Source: Cloacibacterium caeni
GTDB lineage: Bacteria; Bacteroidota; Bacteroidia; Flavobacteriales; Weeksellaceae
Direction: 5' to 3'
DNA length: 64,000 nt
Assembly (NCBI RefSeq): GCF_907163125.1
Contig: NZ_OU015319.1
Coordinates: forward strand, 868,001 to 932,000
Shown: positions 16,310-26,967 of the stretch, in pieces
How positions within the stretch are numbered: position 1 is the first letter of the stretch
How the letters are laid out: each line of letters begins with the position of its first letter
Made by a program: the position numbers and the translations under genes
Notes under the pieces: model-generated
The model's database searches: none
What the model was told of the DNA's origin: nothing
The model's input: the letters and a program-made list of their open reading frames with translations, nothing else

Positions 16310-17673
16310 TACCAATTTTTATCAACCATGTAAATAAGTTGTGTCATAACAACAGCTCCTAACAATAATTCTCTGCGATTTACTTTCTCGAAAGTGTCTT
16401 CTGGAGTATGATGAATGTCAAAATATCTTTGTGAATCTGTTACCAATCCAGATGCAGGAATTTTAAGTTCTCTCAATGGTTCTATGTCTACGCCAGAATG
16501 ATCTCCTGCAAATTCATAAATTCCGTATGGGTTAAAAAGTTTTTCCCAAGATTTCATAGATTTGGCTTTGTCAGGATGCATTCCTAAGCTAAAACTTCTC
16601 GGTGTAAAACCTCCACTGTCACTTTCTAGAGCAAAAATGTGTGGTTCTTCAGATTTTTTTACCGTTTCCATGTACGTTCTTCCACCTCTTACACCATTTT
16701 CTTCATTGGCAAAACAAACTACTCTTATGGTATGATTATTTTTGAGTTTTAAACTTTTGAAAGTTCTCAGTACTTCTATACTTTGTACAATTCCAGCACC
16801 ATCATCATGAGCGCCTTCACCTACATCCCAAGAATCGAGATGTGCGCCAACTACAATTACTTTTTCGTCTGATTTTCCTTTGATTTCGCCAATGACAGAT
16901 TTGGTCATCATTTGTCCGTTCATTCCACAATTAGAATTGAGAATGGCTTGAACTTTTTGTTTTTTGAGTAAAATTTCTTCTAAATAATCCGCAGACTCTG
17001 CACCAATTGCAACGGCAGGAATTTTAGGAATTCCATCTTCGTAACGAGTAGAACCAGTGTGAGGAACATCGTCAAAAGAAGAAGTAAGTGAACGAATAAT
17101 TACGGCTTTTCCGCCTTTTTTTGCTACTTCAGATGGAGTAACTCTTCTGTATTTTCCAGCATCTCCGTAAGCTTGTCCGGTTACCACAAACTCTTGTTTA
17201 AAGGCATAGTTGAAAAACACAATTTTATCTTTTACGGAGTAATCTGGTAATTTTTCGAAATCTTCTAAAGTTTTTACTAAAATCACTTCTCCTTCTAAAT
17301 CTTTACCTTTGGTTCCTTCAGAATTGCCTAAGGAAAGCATCTTTACTTCTTTCCATTTTCCGTGATTCACTCTTAATTTTAAAGATTCATCACCTCGAGT
17401 CCATACGTTTACCATTACAGGTTGAAACCAAACTTGGTCTGCACCAGCTTCTAGCAATTTTTTCATCGCCCAGTCTGCAGATTTTTCGTAATTACTGCTT
17501 CCGGATAATCTGCTGCCAATGTCTTTGGTTAATTCTCTTAGGTCTTCATAAGATTTACCATTGACCAAAATTTCGTCTGAAATTTTCTTGAATTGAAGAG
17601 AATCTTGTTTGAAATTTTGAGACCAAAAAAATCCGCCCAAAAAGAGCGGAAGTATGTAAAGTAGTTTCTTCAT
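16309..17673 (-). CDS. Secreted M28-family metallopeptidase
   Basis: 454 aa from ATG 17673 with signal peptide (MKKLLYILPLFLGGFFWSQ). An inserted PA-like domain occupies about residues 110-260. Zinc ligands are visible in GAHLDSWDVGEGAHDDGAG (His, Asp), the Glu pair in NEENGVRGG, ESDSGG and HHTPEDTF, so two-zinc aminopeptidase or carboxypeptidase activity is expected in the periplasm or outside. The open frame extends 40 codons further upstream, but the signal peptide fixes the start. It is near the end of the minus-strand run that begins with the ferredoxin gene. Confidence 0.9.
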   Translation of the reverse strand: MKKLLYILPLFLGGFFWSQNFKQDSLQFKKISDEILVNGKSYEDLRELTKDIGSRLSGSSNYEKSADWAMKKLLEAGADQVWFQPVMVNVWTRGDESLKLRVNHGKWKEVKMLSLGNSEGTKGKDLEGEVILVKTLEDFEKLPDYSVKDKIVFFNYAFKQEFVVTGQAYGDAGKYRRVTPSEVAKKGGKAVIIRSLTSSFDDVPHTGSTRYEDGIPKIPAVAIGAESADYLEEILLKKQKVQAILNSNCGMNGQMMTKSVIGEIKGKSDEKVIVVGAHLDSWDVGEGAHDDGAGIVQSIEVLRTFKSLKLKNNHTIRVVCFANEENGVRGGRTYMETVKKSEEPHIFALESDSGGFTPRSFSLGMHPDKAKSMKSWEKLFNPYGIYEFAGDHSGVDIEPLRELKIPASGLVTDSQRYFDIHHTPEDTFEKVNRRELLLGAVVMTQLIYMVDKNW

Positions 17674-17732
17674 GTTCTGATTTCTTTTTGGAAATCTAAA
17701 AGTACTATTTTTTTGTAATAAATCAAGAAAAA

Positions 17733-18983
17733 TTACCAATCCATGTCGTACATTAACAGTGCAGTAACCAGTTTTGGCTCTATGTAAGTACATTTTGGAG
17801 GCATTTGCAAATTCTGATTCGCCAGTTTGGTAATATCGTTAAAACTTACTGGGAACAATCCAAAGCCAACGGAATAATCGCCAGAATCTACTTGTTCTTT
17901 GAGTTTGATGATGCCTTCAATATTAGAATTTCCTTTTACAAAATTCATTTTGCTGTTTTCTTCTTCCTCATAATCATTAATTCCGAGAATAGGTTTGAAG
18001 ATATATTTGTCTAATAAATGATGGTCTACATTATCTAATCCTTGGTCTAAATCTCTGAGATTATGTTTTACGTGCAGTGAATAAAATTTACCACCCAAAT
18101 ACATAGAAATGTGGAATTTCTGTGATGGATAGTAAGCGTTTTCACCTTTTTCGTGGATAAGGAAGTTCTCTGATACTTTTTGTAAAAATTCTTCTTCAGA
18201 ATTTCCGTTTAAATCTTTTACAACTCTGTTATAGTCATTAATTTTAATCGATTGACTAGAAACAATAAAACTGAAAACAAAATTATAAGGTTCATTGCCA
18301 TTATGTCTTTTGTTTTTTTCTTTGTGTTTTTGAGCGTATAATGCTGCAGAAGCTATTCTGTGGTGACCATCAGCTACATAAAAAGAATCAATTTGGTCTA
18401 TTACTTCTTTAAATTGCTGAAGTTTTAGACGATTGTCTATTCTCCATACTTTGTGTCTTACTCCAGTTTCGTCTGTATGATTAATGATGGGAACATTTTT
18501 TTCTTCGTGGTTCATCAGTAATTCTATTTTAGAATTAGCTTGATAGGTAAGAAGAACCGGTTCTGCTTGAAGTGAAACTTTCTCTAAGAAATGAGCGAGT
18601 TTTTCTTTTTTATAAGTAAGGGTAGATTCATGTTTTTTGATTTTTCCGTTCCAAAAATCTTCCACACTTGTCAATCCTAATAATCCTCTGAAAACAGATT
18701 TATTGGGTAAAATTTGCTCATACAAATAATAAGAAGAGCTGTCTTGAAGAAGTTTATTGTCGCCCAACATTTCTTCGTAATTGCTTCTTACTTTTCGTAG
18801 ATTTCTATCAACATCTTTTGATTTGCTACATACATATGGTTTAATCATCTGTATGTAAGAAGAGTCTTCCGTCGCTTTTTTATTGATTTCTTCCTGCGTA
18901 AAATTATCCAAAGGATGAGTTGGGAATTTATCAATATAATCAGGGTGCGGTCTAACTCCTCTAAATGGTTTAAAAACTGGCAT
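17733..18983 (-). CDS. DUF1015 family protein
   Basis: 416 aa, full length for the family, with the N-terminal FKPFRGVRP segment and the hallmark YVADGHHRIASA at about residues 210-221. The family is repeatedly found beside serine-biosynthesis genes and is thought to be an enzyme, but no reaction is established. It lies 74 bp downstream of serA in the same direction and probably belongs to that operon. Confidence 0.88.
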   Translation of the reverse strand: MPVFKPFRGVRPHPDYIDKFPTHPLDNFTQEEINKKATEDSSYIQMIKPYVCSKSKDVDRNLRKVRSNYEEMLGDNKLLQDSSSYYLYEQILPNKSVFRGLLGLTSVEDFWNGKIKKHESTLTYKKEKLAHFLEKVSLQAEPVLLTYQANSKIELLMNHEEKNVPIINHTDETGVRHKVWRIDNRLKLQQFKEVIDQIDSFYVADGHHRIASAALYAQKHKEKNKRHNGNEPYNFVFSFIVSSQSIKINDYNRVVKDLNGNSEEEFLQKVSENFLIHEKGENAYYPSQKFHISMYLGGKFYSLHVKHNLRDLDQGLDNVDHHLLDKYIFKPILGINDYEEEENSKMNFVKGNSNIEGIIKLKEQVDSGDYSVGFGLFPVSFNDITKLANQNLQMPPKCTYIEPKLVTALLMYDMDW

Positions 18984-19057
18984 GTTCTACGTTTAATTAA
19001 TTTGAGGTTTTATATAGTTTAATTTTTTAAATTTTGCGAATATAATAAATTTTTAAA

Positions 19058-20017
19058 TTATATAAGTTTTTGTAAGTCAATAATTTGTTGTGCTAATTCT
19101 GTTCCTATTCTTTCTTGGGCTTCTAAAGTGCTTCCACCAACATGCGGAGAAAGCGAAAGCGAAGGATTCATCAGAATCTGAATTTCTGGTTTTGGTTCGG
19201 TTTCGAAAACATCTAGAGCAGCTCCCGCTACTTTTTTATTTTCTATATAATCAATGAGTGTTACTTCATTGATTACACCGCCTTTTGCAGTATTTACAAT
19301 GAAAACGCCATCTTTCATCATTTCAAATTCTGGCGTATCTATAATGTATTCAGTAGTTTCCGAAGTATTGATGCTGATGAAATCTGCCTCTTTTAGAAAC
19401 GCTTCCTTATCATTGGTAGAAGTGAATTCAAAATCAATAGTTCTTCCGTCAAAAAATTCTAAAGAAATGGTATCTGTTTTAGGTTTTCTGGTGTAGAAAA
19501 TAATTTTCATTCCAAGACCAATTCCTATTTTGGCAACTTCTTTTCCGATGTTTCCAAAACCAATGATTCCTAGTGTTTTTCCTGAAAGTTCTGTTGCTTT
19601 TTCGTAAGATTTTTTGAGAAACGCAAATTTAGTATCACCTTCTAAAGGCATATTTCTATTAGAATCGTGCAAAAATCTAATCAAAGTCAGAAAATGCGCA
19701 AAAACCAATTCGGCCACGGATTTAGCAAAAGCGTTTGGTGTATTAATGACATGAATTCCTTTAGATTTGGCGTATTCTACATCTATATTATCCATTGATT
19801 CGCCACCTTTTCCTATGATTTTTAAACTCGGACAAGCGTCTATAAGTTCTTTAGTTACTTGTGTAGCGTTTTTAACCAATAAAACTTCTACTTGATTTTC
19901 ATTGATAAAAGGAATGAGGTGTTCCTGAGAAACTCTATTGTCAAGAAGATTTAATCCAGCTTCTTTCAAAACTTTTTCTCCAGAATTTGAAATACCGTCG
20001 TTTGCTAAAATTTTCAT
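19058..20017 (-). CDS. serA: D-3-phosphoglycerate dehydrogenase
   Basis: Oxidises 3-phosphoglycerate to 3-phosphohydroxypyruvate, the first step of serine synthesis. The Rossmann motif GFGNIG is at about 150, the catalytic Arg/Glu/His region is present (ISINTSETTEY, HVGGSTLEAQERIG) and the length is 319 aa, the short form without a C-terminal ACT regulatory domain, so serine feedback is not expected through that domain. It begins 15 bp after serC. Confidence 0.92.
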   Translation of the reverse strand: MKILANDGISNSGEKVLKEAGLNLLDNRVSQEHLIPFINENQVEVLLVKNATQVTKELIDACPSLKIIGKGGESMDNIDVEYAKSKGIHVINTPNAFAKSVAELVFAHFLTLIRFLHDSNRNMPLEGDTKFAFLKKSYEKATELSGKTLGIIGFGNIGKEVAKIGIGLGMKIIFYTRKPKTDTISLEFFDGRTIDFEFTSTNDKEAFLKEADFISINTSETTEYIIDTPEFEMMKDGVFIVNTAKGGVINEVTLIDYIENKKVAGAALDVFETEPKPEIQILMNPSLSLSPHVGGSTLEAQERIGTELAQQIIDLQKLI

Positions 20018-20032
20018 ATTTTTCTTTAGATT

Positions 20033-21088
20033 TTAAATAGATTTCATAACATCTACCAAAACCTGTACGCTTTCTATTGGTAAGGCATTGTAAAGACTTG
20101 CTCTGTAACCACCTAAACTTCTGTGTCCGTTTAATCCATTGATTCCCGCAGCTTTCCAAGCGTTATCAAAAGCTTCTTTTTTAGATTCGTCTGTAATTTT
20201 GAATGAAACATTCATTAAACTTCTATCTTCTGGAACGCAGAAACATTCAAATAATGGATTTCTGTCTATTTCATCGTAAAGAAGTTTCGCTTTAGCAATA
20301 TTTCTTTCTTCGGCAGCAGCTATTCCGCCATTATTTTCTAACCATTGTAGGGTAAGTAGTGAAGCGTAAACTGCAAAAACTGGCGGCGTATTAAACATAG
20401 ATTCTTTCGCTACATGTTGAGCGTAGTCTAAGTAAGATGGAATAACTCTGCCTGATTTTCCTAGAATTTCTTTTTTTACCACTACAAGAGTAGCTCCAGC
20501 TGGTCCCATATTTTTTTGAGCACCTGCATAGATTAGATCAAATTTAGAATAATCAAACACTCTAGAGAAAATATCAGAGCTCATGTCAGAAACCATTAAA
20601 GTATTGGCTTTTGGAAAATCTTTGATTTGAGTTCCATAAATGGTATTGTTAGAAGTGCAGTGGAAATAATCATATTCTGCACCTACTTCTTCAATTTTTG
20701 GAATGAAAGAGTAATTTTCTTCCTTAGAAGAACCGATTACATCTACTGTTCCTAATTTTTTGGCTTCTTTAATTGCATTAGCAGCCCAGTTCCCAGAATC
20801 TAAATAAGCTGCTTTTCCGTTTTCTTTCATCAAGTTAAAAGGAACCATCGCAAATTGTAAACTTGCGCCTCCACCTAAAAATAATACATCATAGTCATCA
20901 TTAAGATTCATTAATCTTTTTACAATGGCTCTGGCTTCATCCATTACTGCGATAAAGTCTTTGCTACGGTGAGATATTTCTAAAATTGAAAGTCCCATTC
21001 CGTTAAAGTCTAAAATCGCTTCTGCTGATTTTTGGAAAACTTCCTGAGGGAGAATGCAAGGTCCTGCACTGAAATTATGTTTTTTCAT
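20033..21088 (-). CDS. serC: Phosphoserine aminotransferase
   Basis: PLP enzyme making 3-phosphoserine from 3-phosphohydroxypyruvate and glutamate (351 aa from ATG 21088). The start KKHNFSAGPCILP, LGGGASLQF, the PLP lysine in YAGAQKNMGPAG and the end GGYRASLYNA are diagnostic. The open frame extends to 21139, but this would run through the terminator of the ferredoxin gene. Confidence 0.95.
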   Translation of the reverse strand: MKKHNFSAGPCILPQEVFQKSAEAILDFNGMGLSILEISHRSKDFIAVMDEARAIVKRLMNLNDDYDVLFLGGGASLQFAMVPFNLMKENGKAAYLDSGNWAANAIKEAKKLGTVDVIGSSKEENYSFIPKIEEVGAEYDYFHCTSNNTIYGTQIKDFPKANTLMVSDMSSDIFSRVFDYSKFDLIYAGAQKNMGPAGATLVVVKKEILGKSGRVIPSYLDYAQHVAKESMFNTPPVFAVYASLLTLQWLENNGGIAAAEERNIAKAKLLYDEIDRNPLFECFCVPEDRSLMNVSFKITDESKKEAFDNAWKAAGINGLNGHRSLGGYRASLYNALPIESVQVLVDVMKSI

Positions 21089-21123
21089 ATTTTTATTGAG
21101 AATGATTGTAAATTTATTGAAAC

Positions 21124-21161
21124 AAAAAATCCCGCTCATGCAGAATGAAGCGGGATTTTTT
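21124..21161. terminator. Terminator between ferredoxin and serC
   Basis: A 13-bp stem with A and T runs on both sides (AAAAAATCCCGCT / AGCGGGATTTTTT). On the minus strand it follows the ferredoxin gene, so serC and serA may depend on partial read-through or on their own promoter. Confidence 0.8.
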
Positions 21162-21167
21162 TAATTT

Positions 21168-21518
21168 TTATTCGCCGTGTAAAAATGCTTTTTTACCTAA
21201 AAGTTCTGCGTCCGTTTCTACATGGTTGTCATCTGGAACACAACAGTCTACCGGACAAACCGCAGCGCATTGTGGTTCTTCGTGGAAACCTTTACACTCG
21301 GTACACTTATCAGGAACAATGTAGTAAACATCATCACTTACAGGTCTTTGAGGTGCATTAGCATCCATTGTTAAACCTGATTTCAAAGTTACGGTTCCTT
21401 TTAGACTGGTTCCGTCTGAAGCTTTCCAATCTACAGCTCCTTCATAAATCGCGTTATTAGGGCATTCTGGTTCGCAAGCTCCACAATTAATACATTCGTC
21501 TGTTATTATAATAGCCAT
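21168..21518 (-). CDS. 4Fe-4S dicluster ferredoxin
   Basis: 116 aa. Two cluster motifs: CINCGACEPECP at residues 10-21 and CTECKGFHEEPQCAAVCPVDC at about 73-93, the second with a widened spacing as in the YfhL/FdxA-like ferredoxins of Bacteroidota. A cytoplasmic electron carrier; partner unknown. A minus-strand -7 box (TAATTTTG, complement of 21545-21552) lies about 27 nt upstream. Confidence 0.92.
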   Translation of the reverse strand: MAIIITDECINCGACEPECPNNAIYEGAVDWKASDGTSLKGTVTLKSGLTMDANAPQRPVSDDVYYIVPDKCTECKGFHEEPQCAAVCPVDCCVPDDNHVETDAELLGKKAFLHGE

Positions 21519-21654
21519 TGCTAGGTATTTTTTTTAAATTTGCACAAAATTAGTAAATTTCAGTTGATTTGGAAAAGTTTTGCATGGTAAAACTTATCTT
21601 TTTTGAGGTAATTTTTAATAATAAGTGCAAAAATAATAGGATTAAATAAATAAA

Positions 21655-22692
21655 ATGAAACAAGATCTCAAAATACAGGGTTTAAGTAAATTAGGACATT
21701 ATCTTCAACAGTTTTTACAAAAATCAGAAATTGATTATACTCATGATGAGCAAGAATTAGCCGCATTGATGAGACGAAGCGAGGTAGAAAACCCTTGGTT
21801 TACTCAAGAAAACATAAGATTTTGTTTTAAAAATTGGGCAGATATTTTAACCGAAGAGAATATAAAAAATTGGCTCGCAGAATATCAGGTTTCTCAACTA
21901 TCTAAAAAAGTAGGATTGATTTTGGCGGGGAATATTCCTTTAGTAGGCTTTCATGATGTGATGTGTGTGATTCTAAGCAATCATATTCCGCTGATTAAGC
22001 TCTCTTCTAAAGACAGACTTCTTTTGCCTTTCTTTTTGAAAAAATGGGGTGAATTTTCTGAGTGGAATTTAGAGTTTCAAATCGTAGAAAGATTGACAGA
22101 ATATGATGCGGTAATTGCTACAGGAAGTAATAATACGGCGAGATATTTAGAATATTATTTTAAAGATGCTTTGTCTATTATTAGAAAAAACAGAACTTCT
22201 GTGGCGGTAATTAAAGGAGATGAAACTGATGAAGAATTGCAATTATTGGCAGAAGATATTTTCAGATATTTTGGTTTAGGTTGTAGAAATGTAACGAGAC
22301 TTCTTATCCCGAAAGATTATGAATTAAGCAGACTTTTTGAGAACTTTTTAGGTTTTAAAGACGTGATTAATCATCACAAGTATGCTAACAACTATGATTA
22401 TAACAAAGCAGTTTATCTCTTAAATCAAGAAAATTTTTGGGATAATAATTTTGTAATGCTCAAAGAAGATAGCGCACTATTTTCGCCGCTTTCTGTGCTT
22501 AATTTCAGCAGATACGAAAGTGTAGAAGAAGTTCACGCTTTTCTCGTGGAAAATGAATCAAATATTCAGTGTGTGGTAGCAAAACCAGAATTGGGAATAG
22601 AAAATTCTGTAAACTTTGGGGAAGCGCAAAATCCTAGTCTCAATACTTATGCAGATAATATTGATACGATGGCTTTTTTAAGTGTGGTATAA
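21655..22692 (+). CDS. LuxC-like acyl-CoA reductase
   Basis: 345 aa. Segments LILAGNIPLVGFHDV, IKLSSKDRLLLPF and GLGCRNVTRL, the last containing the likely nucleophilic cysteine, match the acyl-CoA reductase (LuxC) family, which reduces acyl-CoA to aldehyde with NADPH. The gene is divergent from the ferredoxin, an arrangement I believe is common in this group of bacteria. Physiological substrate unknown. Confidence 0.85.
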   Translation: MKQDLKIQGLSKLGHYLQQFLQKSEIDYTHDEQELAALMRRSEVENPWFTQENIRFCFKNWADILTEENIKNWLAEYQVSQLSKKVGLILAGNIPLVGFHDVMCVILSNHIPLIKLSSKDRLLLPFFLKKWGEFSEWNLEFQIVERLTEYDAVIATGSNNTARYLEYYFKDALSIIRKNRTSVAVIKGDETDEELQLLAEDIFRYFGLGCRNVTRLLIPKDYELSRLFENFLGFKDVINHHKYANNYDYNKAVYLLNQENFWDNNFVMLKEDSALFSPLSVLNFSRYESVEEVHAFLVENESNIQCVVAKPELGIENSVNFGEAQNPSLNTYADNIDTMAFLSVV

Positions 22693-22739
22693 ATATTTTT
22701 TCTATTTTTAACAATTAAAATTTTTAAAAACAAATATCT

Positions 22740-23429
22740 ATGGAAATTCAAACTACATTAGTTTCTCAAGCTACTGATATTGAGAAAGGAGAATTCTACA
22801 AAAAAACGTATTTACATGTTGCTTTTGCACTTTTAGCATTTGCGTTGGTAGAATACATTTTATTATTCAACATTCCAGAAGAGTATATCATTGCGATGGT
22901 TTCTCAAAAATTTGCTTGGTTATTAATTTTGGGGTTATTTTGGTTAGGTTCTACATTAGCGAATAAATGGACGCTTTCTCAAAGTAAAAATGTGCAGTAT
23001 TTAGGCTTAGCTTTTTATGTTTTATTAGAAGCGATTATCTTTTTGCCAATGATTTATTTGGCTGTAGTGTACACAGAAAGTTTAGAGGTTTTAAAACAAG
23101 CTGCGCTCCTTACTTTAGCTTTATTTGGAGGCTTAACAGCTGTTGCTTTTTTAAGCAATAAGGATTTTTCTTTCCTGAAAAATGTTATTGTAATAGGAGG
23201 TTTTGTTTCTCTAGGATTAATCGTAATTGCAATCCTTTTTGGATTTAATTTAGGATTATGGTTTTCACTAGGAATGGTTTTATTGGCTTCGGCAAGTATT
23301 TTATATGAAACACAGAAATTAAAAGATGTTTATTCTCCTAATCAATATGTAGGAGCGTCACTACAACTATTTGCTTCAATCATGCTTCTTTTCTGGTATA
23401 TTTTAAGAATTCTATCAAGTAGAAAATAA
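22740..23429 (+). CDS. Bax inhibitor-1 / YccA family membrane protein
   Basis: 229 aa with seven predicted membrane helices and the typical end (LYETQKLKDVYSP then a last hydrophobic helix). Family members are proton-gated calcium-leak channels or modulators of membrane proteases; the role here is unknown. Followed by a strong terminator shared with the convergent DUF4286 gene. Confidence 0.9.
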   Translation: MEIQTTLVSQATDIEKGEFYKKTYLHVAFALLAFALVEYILLFNIPEEYIIAMVSQKFAWLLILGLFWLGSTLANKWTLSQSKNVQYLGLAFYVLLEAIIFLPMIYLAVVYTESLEVLKQAALLTLALFGGLTAVAFLSNKDFSFLKNVIVIGGFVSLGLIVIAILFGFNLGLWFSLGMVLLASASILYETQKLKDVYSPNQYVGASLQLFASIMLLFWYILRILSSRK

Positions 23430-23450
23430 ACCAGTTTAAAATAAAATTAA

Positions 23451-23484
23451 AAAAAATCCAGATTATTTAAAATCTGGATTTTTT
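23451..23484. terminator. Bidirectional terminator
   Basis: 14-bp stem AAAAAATCCAGATT / AATCTGGATTTTTT with a 6-nt loop between convergent genes; its right arm overlaps the 3' end of the minus-strand DUF4286 gene. Confidence 0.85.
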
Positions 23485-23781
23485 TTCGTTTAATTCTGTT
23501 TTGAAAATCATCACGCTTTCCCCGAATTTTCGAGCGATTATTTCTGAAAGATTGTAGAGTTCAGTTTCTGTGAACTCTTGTCTTTTTTCATCGCTTTCGA
23601 AGATGAGAAGGAGATTAGTGTTCTTGCCTTCGGTAAGCATTTCGGTATTTACTTCAGAAAGAATGTATTTTTCTACGTCTATAAAGTTTTCAACTAAAGT
23701 TATCAATTCATTCTCTAAATACTGTTCCCAAGTCTGCAATTGGCTTTCTACGGTATGGAATGTTATGCTTAAAATGCTCAT
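23467..23781 (-). CDS. DUF4286 family protein
   Basis: 104 aa, small acidic protein without signal or membrane segments. Start MSILSITFHTVE and overall size fit DUF4286, a Bacteroidota family of unknown function. The 3' end runs into the shared terminator stem. It is divergent from the DUF486 gene with about 40 bp between the starts. Confidence 0.75.
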   Translation of the reverse strand: MSILSITFHTVESQLQTWEQYLENELITLVENFIDVEKYILSEVNTEMLTEGKNTNLLLIFESDEKRQEFTETELYNLSEIIARKFGESVMIFKTELNEKKSRF

Positions 23782-23822
23782 TTTTCTTATTTTTGGAAAT
23801 TATTTTGCAAAAATACTCAAAA

Positions 23823-24194
23823 ATGACAAAAGGAATTCTCACCGTTCTACTTTTATTGGTTTCAAACATATTCATGACATTTGCGTGGTATGGTCATCTC
23901 AAATTTCAAGAATGGGGTTGGATGAAAAAATCTGTACTTTGGTCGGTTATTCTTATCAGTTGGGGATTTGCCTTGTTTGAATATATCTTTCAAGTTCCAG
24001 CTAATAGAATTGGTTTTAGAGAAAATGGTGGTCCATTTACCTTGTTTCAGTTGAAAATTATACAAGAAGTAGTTACATTGGTTGTTTTTACCGTTTTTGC
24101 AGTGTTTTTCTTTAAAAATGAATCGTTTAAATGGAATCATTTAGTGGCTTTTGTCTGTTTGGTTTTAGCGGTTTATTTTGTTTTCAAAAAATGA
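23823..24194 (+). CDS. DUF486 (DMT-like) membrane protein
   Basis: 123 aa from ATG 23823 with four predicted helices. The segment FAWYGHLKF and the conserved block FEYIFQVPANRIGF with the following GPFTLFQLKIIQE identify DUF486, a family distantly related to small multidrug-resistance transporters. Transport has not been shown for the family as far as I know. The frame is open to 23760, but the conserved start is at 23823. Confidence 0.88.
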   Translation: MTKGILTVLLLLVSNIFMTFAWYGHLKFQEWGWMKKSVLWSVILISWGFALFEYIFQVPANRIGFRENGGPFTLFQLKIIQEVVTLVVFTVFAVFFFKNESFKWNHLVAFVCLVLAVYFVFKK

Positions 24195-24347
24195 TAAATA
24201 TTAGCTTATTTGTGGATAACAAATTGTGAATTTCCGTCAATTTTTTCGGCATTTTTTCGTATATTCGTGCGTTATTTAAAATTGAAAAATTTAGGAATCA
24301 GTTTATTTTGCTATAATTCTGATTTTCAAATAATTAAAAAATAAAGT

Positions 24348-26909
24348 ATGCATAAAGAAGGAGAAAGACTAATTCCTATCAACATCGTTGATGAAATGAA
24401 ATCCTCTTACATTGATTACTCAATGTCGGTAATTGTTTCCAGAGCGTTACCAGATGTAAGAGACGGCTTAAAACCTGTTCACAGAAGAGTTTTATACGGG
24501 ATGTATGGTTTGGGCGTTTTTTCGAACAGAAAATATTTAAAATCTGCAAGAATTGTAGGGGATGTTTTAGGTAAATATCACCCTCATGGAGATTCTTCGG
24601 TATATGATGCGATGGTAAGAATGGCGCAACCATGGAGTTTGCGTTATCCGCAAGTAGATGGTCAAGGTAACTTCGGTTCTATGGACGGAGATCCACCTGC
24701 AGCAATGCGTTATACCGAAGCTAGATTGAAAAAAATCTCAGACGAAATTCTTTCTGATTTAGACAAAGAAACGGTAGATTTTCAAAACAACTTCGACGAC
24801 TCTCTTACCGAGCCTAAAGTTCTTCCTACCAAAATTCCTAATCTTTTAGTAAACGGAACTTCGGGGATTGCTGTAGGTATGGCTACCAACATGGCGCCTC
24901 ATAACTTATCTGAAGCTGTAGATGCTATTTGTGCTTATATTGACAATAGAGAAATCACCATAGATGAATTGATGAAGCATATTATTGCTCCAGATTTTCC
25001 AACAGGTGGTATTATTTATGGTTATGAAGGAGTAAGAGATGCTTTCCACACAGGAAGAGGCAGAATTGTGCTTCGTGCTAAAGTAAGTTTTGAGGAAATA
25101 GGCAATAGAAATGCGATCATCGTTACCGAAATCCCTTACCAAGTGAATAAAGCAGAGATGATTGCCAGAACTGCAGAATTGGTAAAAGATGAAAAAATTC
25201 CTGGAATTTATGAAATCAGAGACGAGTCTGACAGAAACGGTCTTAGAGTAGTTTATGAATTAAAGAATGACGCTATTCCAAATGTTGTTCTTAACTTATT
25301 GTATAAATACACTTCGCTTCAGACTTCTTTCTCTGTTAATAATATCGCTTTAGTTCATGGTAGACCAGAACAATTAAATCTTAAAGATATTATTCATCAT
25401 TTCGTAGACCATCGTCACGAAGTGATTGTGAGAAGAACAGAATATGAGCTGAAAAAAGCGAAAGAAAGAGCGCATATTTTAGAAGGTTTTATGAAGGTAA
25501 TTGGTTCGCAAGAATCTCTTGATAAAGCCATTGCCATTATTCGTCATTCTGCAAATCCACAAGAAGCAAAAGAAGGATTAATTGCAGAATTCGAACTTTC
25601 AGAAATTCAAGCTCAAGCGATTCTAGATTTACGTCTTGCTCGTTTAACAGGAATGGAGCTTGACAAAATTAGAGCCGAGTATGAAGAAATTATGGCTTTA
25701 ATTAAAGATTTGGAAGATATCTTGACCAACGAACCTAGAAGATACCAAATCATCAAAGATGAATTGCTAGAAGTTAAAGAAAAATACGGTGACGAAAGAC
25801 GTTCAGAAATAGATTACTCAGGTGGAGAAATGTCTATCGAAGACTTAATTCCAGACGAAAAAGTAGTTCTTACAATTTCTCACGCTGGTTATATTAAGAG
25901 AACGCCACTTTCTGAATACAAAGTTCAAAGTAGAGGTGGAGTTGGTAATAAAGCTGCTACCACTAGAGATGCAGATTTCTTAGAATACATTGTTTCGGCG
26001 ACTAATCACCAATACATGATGTTCTTTACCGAAAAAGGAAAATGTTTCTGGTTAAGGGTTTTCGAAATTCCTGAAGGTTCTAAAACAGCGAAAGGAAGAG
26101 CGGTTCAGAATTTAATTAACATAGAACCAGATGATAAAATCAGAGCGTACATCAGAACCAATGATCTAAAAGATGTAGATTATGTAAATTCTATGTATGT
26201 AGTAATGGTGACTAAAAATGGTATCATCAAGAAAACATCTCTTGAACAATATTCTAGACCTAGAGTAAATGGTATTAATGCTATTGAAATTAGAGAAGAT
26301 GACCAATTATTAGAAGCTAAATTAACTACAGGAACTTCTGAAATCATGATTGCTACTAAAGGTGGTAAATGTATCAGGTTCCCAGAAGAAAAAGTAAGAG
26401 CAGTTGGTAGAAGTTCTATTGGAGTTCGTGGTGTAGATTTATCTGATGGAGATGAGGTAATTGGCATGATTGTGGTAAATGATATTCAAAATGAAACTGT
26501 TTTGGTCGTTTCGGAGAAAGGATATGGTAAACGTACCGCAGTAGAAGATTATAGAATTACCAATAGAGGTGGAAAAGGAGTAATCACCCTTAATATTACT
26601 GAAAAAACAGGAAATCTTATTGCGATTCAGTCGGTTACAGATGAAGATGGTTTGATGATTATCAACAAATCTGGAGTTGCCATCAGAATGGGAATGGATG
26701 ACCTAAGAGTTATGGGTAGAAATACTCAAGGAGTAAGAATGATTAATTTGAAAAATAATGACGAGATTGCTGCTGTTGCTAAAGTGATGATGGACAAAGA
26801 GGTAGAAGAAGAAACTGAAGAGACAGTAGAAAATAATGACGAAGAAACTCAAAATCAAGCTCCTCTAGAATCTCAAGAAGATACATTAAATAAGAACGAA
26901 GAAGAATAG
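24348..26909 (+). CDS. gyrA: DNA gyrase subunit A
   Basis: 853 aa. The breakage-reunion domain is complete, with the catalytic tyrosine in [10 protein letters not shown] (about residue 123), and the C-terminal pinwheel carries a GyrA-box-like QSRGGVG. It introduces negative supercoils together with GyrB. In the quinolone-resistance region ([17 protein letters not shown]) the positions equal to E. coli Ser83 and Asp87 are Ser and Asp, the susceptible state. The tail is very acidic ([14 protein letters not shown]). A -7-like TATATTCG is at 24260-24267. Confidence 0.97.
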   Translation: MHKEGERLIPINIVDEMKSSYIDYSMSVIVSRALPDVRDGLKPVHRRVLYGMYGLGVFSNRKYLKSARIVGDVLGKYHPHGDSSVYDAMVRMAQPWSLRYPQVDGQGNFGSMDGDPPAAMRYTEARLKKISDEILSDLDKETVDFQNNFDDSLTEPKVLPTKIPNLLVNGTSGIAVGMATNMAPHNLSEAVDAICAYIDNREITIDELMKHIIAPDFPTGGIIYGYEGVRDAFHTGRGRIVLRAKVSFEEIGNRNAIIVTEIPYQVNKAEMIARTAELVKDEKIPGIYEIRDESDRNGLRVVYELKNDAIPNVVLNLLYKYTSLQTSFSVNNIALVHGRPEQLNLKDIIHHFVDHRHEVIVRRTEYELKKAKERAHILEGFMKVIGSQESLDKAIAIIRHSANPQEAKEGLIAEFELSEIQAQAILDLRLARLTGMELDKIRAEYEEIMALIKDLEDILTNEPRRYQIIKDELLEVKEKYGDERRSEIDYSGGEMSIEDLIPDEKVVLTISHAGYIKRTPLSEYKVQSRGGVGNKAATTRDADFLEYIVSATNHQYMMFFTEKGKCFWLRVFEIPEGSKTAKGRAVQNLINIEPDDKIRAYIRTNDLKDVDYVNSMYVVMVTKNGIIKKTSLEQYSRPRVNGINAIEIREDDQLLEAKLTTGTSEIMIATKGGKCIRFPEEKVRAVGRSSIGVRGVDLSDGDEVIGMIVVNDIQNETVLVVSEKGYGKRTAVEDYRITNRGGKGVITLNITEKTGNLIAIQSVTDEDGLMIINKSGVAIRMGMDDLRVMGRNTQGVRMINLKNNDEIAAVAKVMMDKEVEEETEETVENNDEETQNQAPLESQEDTLNKNEEE

Positions 26910-26967
26910 TATTATATTGAGGACAAGCCATAAACTTGTCCTTTTTTAAAAATTTAATTTTTACATT

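Noticed and set aside
17674-17793. 40-codon N-terminal extension of the M28 peptidase overlapping the DUF1015 gene
   Set aside because: The signal peptide begins at the ATG at 17673, so the extension is not part of the protein.
24348-26909. Possibility that the gyrase gene is topoisomerase IV subunit parC
   Set aside because: Complete GyrA-like C-terminal pinwheel with a QSRGGVG box and the acidic tail favour gyrA.
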